DNA of 64,000 nucleotides, from contig NZ_LNUT01000004.1 of assembly GCF_001512305.1 (NCBI RefSeq), positions 915,757 to 979,756 of the forward strand, in the 5' to 3' direction. The notes below the pieces were generated by a model. The model saw only the letters and a list, made by a program, of their open reading frames with translations, was not told the origin of the DNA and ran no database searches. The stretch is from Arthrobacter sp. EPSL27 (GTDB lineage: Bacteria; Actinomycetota; Actinomycetes; Actinomycetales; Micrococcaceae). Every line of letters starts with the position of its first letter. Positions within the stretch are counted from its first letter, which is position 1. A program made the translations under genes and the position numbers. Shown piece by piece: positions 58,747 to 64,000 of this stretch.

Positions 58747-59883
58747 CTATGCCCCTGCAACGATGCGTCCGACAACCAGGCGCATAATCTCATTGCTGCC
58801 CTCCAGAATCTGGTGGACTCGCAGGTCCCGGGCGATCTTCTCCAGCCCGTACTCGGACAGGTAGCCATAGCCACCGTGGAGCTGGATCGCACTGTTGGCG
58901 ACGTTGAAGCCGGCGTCCGTGGCGACCTGTTTGGCCATGGCGCACAGCTTGACAGCATCGGGTGCCCCCCGGTCCAGCGCATCGGCTGCCCGCCAAAGCA
59001 GTGTCCGCGCAGTCACCAGCTCCGTTTCCATGTCGGCGATTTTGAAGAGCAAGGATTGCTGGTTGATCAGCGGCCCGCCGAACGCCTGGCGTTCCTTGAG
59101 GTAGGCCACGGACTTGTCCAAGGCGGCCTGACCGCCGCCCAGGGAGCAGGCCCCCATATTGATGCGGCCTCCGTTCAGGCCCTTCATCGCGATCCCGAAA
59201 CCGCTGCCCTCTTCCCCGAGACAGTTGGCCACCGGAACCCGCACGTTCTCAAGAATGACCTGACGGGTCGGCTGCGAGTTCCACCCCATCTTTTTTTCGT
59301 TTGCACCGAACGACAGCCCCGGTGTATCCGCGGGGACCACGATCGCCGTGATGCCGCGGCTGCCGGTGTCAGCGGTGCGCGCCATTATGACGTAGTAGCT
59401 GGAGGATCCTGCCCCGGAGATGAACTGCTTGACGCCGTTCAGGACGTAATCCTCACCGTCGCGCACCGCTCTGGTGCTCAGTGCCGCAGCGTCGGAGCCG
59501 GCGCCTGGTTCAGTGAGGCAGTAGCTGCCCAGCGCCTCCATGGAGGCCAGCTGCGGGACCCACTGTGCACGCTGTTCATCGTTGCCGAACGAGTCGATCA
59601 TCCACACCACCATGTTGTGGATGGAGATGTAGGCGGCGATCGTCGGATCGGCCTTGGCCAGTTCCTCGAAGATCAGCACCGAATCGCTGCGGGTGAGCCC
59701 GGAGCCGCCGAACTGCTCCCGGGCGTAGATGCCGCCCATACCCAGCGCGCCGGCCTGGGCCAGCACATCCACGGGGAAGTGCTTGGTCTCGTCCCACTTT
59801 GCGGCGTTGGGGGCCAGGGCCTCGGTGGCGAAGTCCCGCACCATCGCAACCAGCGCCTGTTGGTCCTCGTTAAGTTCAAACAT
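58747..59883 (-). CDS. Acyl-CoA dehydrogenase, isobutyryl-CoA dehydrogenase-like
   Basis: 378 residues from the ATG giving MFELNEDQQALV, preceded by GACAAGGAC. Acyl-CoA dehydrogenase signatures are AYCLTEPGAGSDAAALSTRA-like flavin-binding region, and QLHGGYGYLSEYGLEKIARDLRVHQILEGSNEIMR near the C-terminus with the catalytic Glu expected there. First gene of the operon, directly behind the palindromic operator. The isobutyryl-CoA specificity is inferred from the neighbours. Confidence 0.9.
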   Translation of the reverse strand: MFELNEDQQALVAMVRDFATEALAPNAAKWDETKHFPVDVLAQAGALGMGGIYAREQFGGSGLTRSDSVLIFEELAKADPTIAAYISIHNMVVWMIDSFGNDEQRAQWVPQLASMEALGSYCLTEPGAGSDAAALSTRAVRDGEDYVLNGVKQFISGAGSSSYYVIMARTADTGSRGITAIVVPADTPGLSFGANEKKMGWNSQPTRQVILENVRVPVANCLGEEGSGFGIAMKGLNGGRINMGACSLGGGQAALDKSVAYLKERQAFGGPLINQQSLLFKIADMETELVTARTLLWRAADALDRGAPDAVKLCAMAKQVATDAGFNVANSAIQLHGGYGYLSEYGLEKIARDLRVHQILEGSNEIMRLVVGRIVAGA

Positions 59884-60373
59884 GGGGTGTCCTTGTCGAA
59901 GATGAAGGTTCCGATTCAATGTAATAGGAAGTCCAACTAATTACTAGGACTTCCTACTATGTTTCTGGTGACGCGTATTTGCGTAAGTGGCTTCTCGTGT
60001 CACTTCGGCTGCACTCTGGACCATGGTTATGTATTTCTGGCGGCCGGGTGTTCGACACAGCTAACATCCTCCCGTTGTGGGCTGACTCGAAGAGTCGGGG
60101 ACTTGGGGAGAGTCAAAGAAACGCAAGGCTTCGGCAAGAATCAGCTGGCAAGAGGCTGAGTCCCTGAGGATCGGAAAATTTCTTGCCTGCTGGCCGGGCA
60201 AACATCTTGCGCCTCCCAATTCCAAAAGATAATGTTGCCTCATAGCCGGAGTTTGGAACGATGTACCGCACAGCAGCACGCACGCTGATAATGTTAGATG
60301 GCTGCGGGATTTCAGCACAACTCAACCGAAGCTCTGCACTGATGATTCTCACGAGGTCAGCAAAGGACAAAAT
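59884..60373. other. Divergent intergenic region
   Basis: Between the divergent acyl-CoA dehydrogenase and flavin monooxygenase genes. Apart from the palindromic operator near the left end I see no gene: short minus-strand open frames (60061-60370) have no domain or start signal. The right end holds AGCAAAGGACAAAAT, a usable ribosome binding site for the monooxygenase. Confidence 0.55.
59922..59959. promoter_or_regulatory. Palindromic operator upstream of the acyl-CoA catabolic operon
   Basis: Arms taggaagtcc (59925-59934) and ggacttccta (59947-59956) are perfectly complementary; extending outward gives 13-bp arms with one mismatch around a 12-bp spacer. It lies about 40 nt before the first gene of the operon, a fitting place for a TetR- or GntR-type repressor. 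No regulator gene is seen next to it. Confidence 0.65.
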
Positions 60374-62176
60374 ATGAACACTTCAACGGAGAAGTTGAAC
60401 GCGACGGCGCCAACGGAGGAGCAGATCGCGAATGCGTGGCTCGGGAGTTTCTCAACTGCTCTTGCCAGCAACGACCTCGAGGAGCTCCGTCCCCTCCTGT
60501 CGAGCGACGTCTGGTGGCGTGACCTTGTGATTGTTAACTGGGATCTGACCACCGCGCACGGCTTTGACGAGGTCGCCTCATTTCTGGGCAGCCGAATCTT
60601 CCAGGCCGGCATCACGGATCTCGCGTTAGACCCGAAGAACCCTCCCACCCCCTTTGGGAACATGGTTCAGGCGTTCTACACGTTTAAGACCAAGGTCGCC
60701 GAAGGACGCGGCATTATCCGCCTTGTCCAGGAGGCAGGTGAATGGCGTGCTTGGTCAATTCTGACCAAGATCGAGGGGATCGTAGGCCGCCCGGAACTCA
60801 CCACGTCCGTTTTTGATGCTGCCAAACCTGCCTACAACCAGCCTGTCGGGGAGCGTCTTTCATGGAATGAGTACCGTGACCGCCAACGCGAATTCCTCGA
60901 TGGCGACCCGGAGGTCGTTGTTATCGGCGGAGGACATTCAGGCCTCTGCATCGCGGCGCGTCTTGGCCATCTTGGCCTATCGACCCTTGTGGTGGAGAAG
61001 AACGAGCGTATTGGTGACAATTGGCGTCTTCGTTACCACAACCTGTCGCTTCATGACACCAAGTGGTACGGCCAATTTCCCTACCTTGCGTACCCTGACA
61101 ACTGGCCGGTGTTCTCTCCCAAGGACCTGCTTTCCGACTGGATGGAGGCCTACGCCTGGATTCTTCAGCTCAACGTGTGGACCAATTCCACGGCCGAGAA
61201 GGCCACATACGATGCAGAAGCGGGGCAGTGGGAAGTCACCATTAAGCGTGACGGCCTAGAACGGGTGCTTCATCCCAAGCACATCGTGTTCGCGACAGGC
61301 GCCTTTGCGGGCACACCGCAGTTGCCTGAAACCCCCGGCCGCGAGAAGTTCAAGGGCCAGGTGATTCACTCCAGCCAGCATGCGGGCGGGCACGAGGTAA
61401 AGGGCAAGCGCGTCATCGTCGTCGGTTCCGGTGCGAGCGGCCACGATGTGGCGCAGGACGCCTTCGAAATGGGTGCCTCGGTGACCATGGTGCAACGCGG
61501 TCCGACCTATGTCGTGTCGAGCCAGTACGGAGTGCCGAAGATGCACGCCGACCTGTACAGCGAATCTTCCCCGCCCATTGACGATGCGGACCTTATAGGA
61601 CTGTCGTACCCGTGGCACCTGTTCTTAGCCTCTTCGGGTCCGATGGTTGACGAGCTGGCCGAGGTCGATAAGGAACTCCTTGATGGACTTGAAAAGGCCG
61701 GGTTCCGCACCACTCTTGGTGAGAATAAGTCCGGCCTGTTTGGGCTGAGCCTGCGCCGTGGTGGCGGATACTACATCGACAAGGGCTGCTCGAGGCTCAT
61801 CATCGAGGGCAAGATCCGCGTTCAGCCGGGAGAGATTGCCGAGTTCACCGAGACCGGGGTCATCTACGCGGACGGGAGCAAGGAGGACGCCGACATCGTC
61901 GTCTTTGCGACAGGTTGGCCGAACATGCGTGAGGCGGCACGTCCGATCGTCGGCGATGAAGTCACCGATCAGCTCACCACGATCTGGGATCTGGACGAGC
62001 AGGGCGAGATTAAGGGCGCGTTCCGCCCCTCGGGCCACCCAAACCTATGGTTCCAAGCCGGCGGCTTCCAGCAGGCGCGGTACGGATCCAAGCTCCTCGC
62101 CCTGCAGATTCTCGGCGTTGAGCTTGGCCACAATGACCAGGTATCGACGAAGGTCAGCGTCACAGTCGACGCCTAA
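60374..62176 (+). CDS. Flavin-dependent monooxygenase with N-terminal SnoaL-like domain
   Basis: 600 residues. Residues about 15-145 resemble a SnoaL/NTF2-like small domain. Then comes a two-dinucleotide-binding flavin monooxygenase: FAD motif VVIGGGHSGLCIAARLG near residue 183 and NADPH motif VIVVGSGASGHDVAQDA near 350, with FKGQVIHSSQHAGG in place of the FMO/BVMO fingerprint and an IVFATGW motif near the C-terminus. It likely hydroxylates or Baeyer-Villiger-oxidises an organic substrate with NADPH and O2. Codon use is less GC-biased than the housekeeping genes. A terminator follows. Confidence 0.85.
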   Translation: MNTSTEKLNATAPTEEQIANAWLGSFSTALASNDLEELRPLLSSDVWWRDLVIVNWDLTTAHGFDEVASFLGSRIFQAGITDLALDPKNPPTPFGNMVQAFYTFKTKVAEGRGIIRLVQEAGEWRAWSILTKIEGIVGRPELTTSVFDAAKPAYNQPVGERLSWNEYRDRQREFLDGDPEVVVIGGGHSGLCIAARLGHLGLSTLVVEKNERIGDNWRLRYHNLSLHDTKWYGQFPYLAYPDNWPVFSPKDLLSDWMEAYAWILQLNVWTNSTAEKATYDAEAGQWEVTIKRDGLERVLHPKHIVFATGAFAGTPQLPETPGREKFKGQVIHSSQHAGGHEVKGKRVIVVGSGASGHDVAQDAFEMGASVTMVQRGPTYVVSSQYGVPKMHADLYSESSPPIDDADLIGLSYPWHLFLASSGPMVDELAEVDKELLDGLEKAGFRTTLGENKSGLFGLSLRRGGGYYIDKGCSRLIIEGKIRVQPGEIAEFTETGVIYADGSKEDADIVVFATGWPNMREAARPIVGDEVTDQLTTIWDLDEQGEIKGAFRPSGHPNLWFQAGGFQQARYGSKLLALQILGVELGHNDQVSTKVSVTVDA

Positions 62177-62185
62177 TCATAAAAG

Positions 62186-62225
62186 CGCGGGGATGGGTGA
62201 GTTACCGCCTATCCCCGCGGTTTTT
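62186..62225 (+). terminator. Intrinsic terminator after the flavin monooxygenase
   Basis: Perfect 9-bp stem cgcggggat (62186-62194) and atccccgcg (62211-62219) with a 16-nt loop, followed by gttttt. Confidence 0.8.
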
Positions 62226-62279
62226 CCGCGTCATTCGAAACTGCCTCGCAGTATAGAGTCGCCGTTAGAGGGAGAAATT

Positions 62280-63341
62280 GTGACAGCATCCAGAACCCCG
62301 GAGTCCGGTACTGTGATTGAATCGATCGAGCGGCTCCGGCAACTTCAGCAGTCTGCACTTGCATGGCTCCTGGAACGGATCGATGACGATGGTCGCCCTG
62401 TACGCGCTGATGAGCACAATGGCTATTACCGGCTCCCTTGGGTGCTCGCGTACACAGGCCACCGCGACGTAGCCGACCGTGTGATGTGGTGGATGGACCG
62501 CAATACCCTCACTGAGTCGGGGGACCTGCGGGAAGGTCCGGCGAGGGAGGCCTTCACTACTTCAGCGGCGTCCTACCCGCTCTCCATCATCGCCCAAGGG
62601 GCACACTTACTGGAGCGCTACGATGTCTCCAGTCGGGTGCTTGACACCTTGCGTGATTTCCAGGACCCGCAGTCAGGCGGTGCCTATACTGCGCGGAAGG
62701 GCCAGGGTTCTTCGTTACAGCTGGCATATCTCACAGCTCAGCTCGGGATGACAAGCCTCGCCGCTGGCCGCATCGAGGTCGCGGACGCAGCCTATCGTTG
62801 GTTCGAGCGGTTTTTTGATGCACAACCAGACCTTCCGAATTGTCTCTATCTCGGCTGGGATGACACGGGCCTGGTCACGGAGATCCCCACCGATGGCGGG
62901 TATAGCCTCCTGATCAACTTCAACCAGCCGCGCCAGGCCTTTCACACACCCGGCATTTCCGCCGCCTTCCTCGCTAGGTATAGCATGCAGGCCGGCACCA
63001 AGGCTGCAGGTGAGATGGCCCGGGCACTGCTCAGATTGCATGACACGGCCACAGATGAGCAATTCAACCACTGGGAGTCAAGCGCGGTCTGCAAGTTGGG
63101 GCTGGGAGCTGCGGCACTAAACGAACTTTCGCCGTCCCCTGAGTACGTGGGTATCCTGCAACGCATGACCGATTGGTATACGGACGCTCAGGAACCGGCG
63201 GGCAATTGGGTGCATCGTGCCGTCACGCGTCCCAACCCCACGGAGGCGCACCTCATGGAGAAGACAGCAGAAAACCTGCTGTGGGTCTCTATGATGCTCA
63301 CCAGTTTAGCCGGCACGCGGGCCGATCTGTCCGTGGCCTAA
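62280..63341 (+). CDS. Hypothetical protein, possible alpha/alpha-toroid fold
   Basis: 353 residues from a GTG behind AGAGGGAGAAATT. Helix-rich, with repeated aromatic and Gly-rich turns (NGYYRLPWVLAYTGHRDVADRV, QDPQSGGAYTARKGQG, LAYLTAQLGMTSLAAGRIEVAD, CLYLGWDDTG) that recall six-hairpin glycosidase or terpene-cyclase-like alpha/alpha barrels. I do not recognise a named family. It lies between the monooxygenase and the SDR gene, so a role in the same degradative pathway is likely, as lyase, hydrolase or similar. Confidence 0.6.
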   Translation: MTASRTPESGTVIESIERLRQLQQSALAWLLERIDDDGRPVRADEHNGYYRLPWVLAYTGHRDVADRVMWWMDRNTLTESGDLREGPAREAFTTSAASYPLSIIAQGAHLLERYDVSSRVLDTLRDFQDPQSGGAYTARKGQGSSLQLAYLTAQLGMTSLAAGRIEVADAAYRWFERFFDAQPDLPNCLYLGWDDTGLVTEIPTDGGYSLLINFNQPRQAFHTPGISAAFLARYSMQAGTKAAGEMARALLRLHDTATDEQFNHWESSAVCKLGLGAAALNELSPSPEYVGILQRMTDWYTDAQEPAGNWVHRAVTRPNPTEAHLMEKTAENLLWVSMMLTSLAGTRADLSVA

Positions 63342-63368
63342 CGACACACTTCCAAGGAGACTTATCCC

Positions 63369-64000
63369 ATGACGGCAGACATTGCGTCCACAAACGGCAA
63401 CGATTCCGTTCGCTCCGCGATCGTCACGGGTTCGGCGGGCGGCATTGGCGCGGCAGAGGTTGCGAGATTTATTTCTGCGGGATACTACGTCATTGCTAAC
63501 GACATCGACGCAGCGCGGCTGGCCAATACGGTTGAGCAGCTGGGCGGTGCTGCTGTGGTGACGGGTGTTCCCGGCGATATCTCCTCATCAGACACGGCAC
63601 GGGCTCTCGTGGCAGAAGCCACCCGCGACGGCCGTCGCCTCGAGACCGTGATCAACAACGCCGGGGCGATCCGGAACGGCCCAATTCACGAACTCAGTGA
63701 CGACGATTTCGACCACGTTGTGGCCACCAACCTCCGGGGAACGTTCATGCTGAGCCGCGAGGCTTCGAAGTATTGGCGGCGGAATGCCGTTGACACCGGC
63801 CGGGCAATGCGTTCAAACCTGATCAATACGACATCGAGGGCGGCCCTCCTCGCGAACCCGGCCCAATCAAACTACGGTGCGGCGAAGGCCGGAGTTGCTG
63901 TGATGACGCAAATTCTCGCACGCGAGTTGCGCACCTATGGGACACGCTGCAACGTCATTGCGCCGCGTGCGTATACCCCGATGATGCGTGAGGGGCTTGG
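63369..64000 (+). CDS. Short-chain dehydrogenase/reductase, cut by the window end
   Basis: At least 210 residues. Classical SDR: cofactor motif VTGSAGGIGAAE, NNAG at the central strand, the catalytic Ser in NTTSRAALL, and YGAAKAGV holding the Tyr-x3-Lys pair. An Asp in IANDIDAAR after the second strand favours NAD(H). The ATG follows AAGGAGACTTATCCC. The C-terminus lies beyond the window. Probably oxidises or reduces an alcohol/ketone intermediate of the neighbouring catabolic genes. Confidence 0.9.
   Translation, partial: MTADIASTNGNDSVRSAIVTGSAGGIGAAEVARFISAGYYVIANDIDAARLANTVEQLGGAAVVTGVPGDISSSDTARALVAEATRDGRRLETVINNAGAIRNGPIHELSDDDFDHVVATNLRGTFMLSREASKYWRRNAVDTGRAMRSNLINTTSRAALLANPAQSNYGAAKAGVAVMTQILARELRTYGTRCNVIAPRAYTPMMREGL

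Noticed and set aside
60061..60370. Two overlapping 85-codon minus-strand open frames
   Set aside because: No domain, no start signal, and they lie in a promoter-type intergenic region.

Overview
The window reads as the chromosome of a high-GC actinobacterium, most likely a Micrococcaceae member (Arthrobacter/Pseudarthrobacter type). Supporting signs are the strong GC bias at third codon positions, many GTG starts, a mycothiol-type DinB/maleylpyruvate-isomerase enzyme, a DUF222-HNH protein, the order arg cluster - mpg - tyrS that is also known from mycobacteria, and several genes whose start codon sits 6-7 nt behind a TANNNT -10 box, as in leaderless actinobacterial mRNAs.

Layout. 1-8.0 kb: MFS exporter, Nudix hydrolase, three-gene proton-pumping transhydrogenase (pntA-pntAB-pntB), an Rv2578c-type radical SAM protein behind a near-consensus LexA box, pyroglutamyl peptidase, a SIMPL protein and a small HExxH protein. 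8.2-12.5 kb: pheST followed by a phosphopantetheinyl transferase whose 5' end looks frameshifted. 12.7-21.5 kb: membrane protein, DUF222-HNH nuclease-like protein, M1 peptidase, a 1321-residue Pls/PosA-type NRPS-like enzyme and a quinone oxidoreductase. 21.7-30.5 kb: the full arginine cluster argCJBDFR-GH with an ARG-box-like operator. 30.6-40.0 kb: PNPOx-family protein, mycothiol-dependent enzyme, an alkylation-repair group (ogt, Ada-AlkA fusion, mpg), apt, a HelD/HelR-type RNA polymerase motor and tyrS.

At about 40.1-40.5 kb there is a recognisable ribosomal RNA operon leader (boxA-type TTGAGAACTC block) with no 16S gene behind it. Instead the sequence passes directly into a partial conjugation module (40.5-47.1 kb: VirB6/TrbL-like protein, SCO6880-type protein, VirB4-like ATPase, VirD4/TraG-like coupling ATPase, DUF4913 protein) and two cargo-like genes (47.3-49.5 kb). 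This ends in a non-coding stretch with DnaA-box-like sites and two mutually exclusive hairpins. No relaxase, integrase or replication protein is visible. Either a mobile element sits inside or has replaced an rRNA operon, or the assembly was joined wrongly at a repeated leader.

50.1-59.9 kb: a succinate-semialdehyde-type dehydrogenase, a scar with remnants of a luciferase-like monooxygenase and of an Fpg/Nei glycosylase, then a seven-gene minus-strand operon (acyl-CoA dehydrogenase, 3-hydroxyisobutyryl-CoA hydrolase, mmsB, two enoyl-CoA hydratases, aldehyde dehydrogenase, CaiB-type CoA transferase). This can be read as a route from a branched aldehyde/acid such as isobutyrate, or from valine, to methylmalonate semialdehyde. 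A long inverted repeat upstream of the first gene is the likely operator. 60.4-64.0 kb: a plus-strand catabolic-looking group with less GC-biased codon use (SnoaL-like/flavin monooxygenase fusion, an unknown helical-repeat protein, an SDR cut by the window end).
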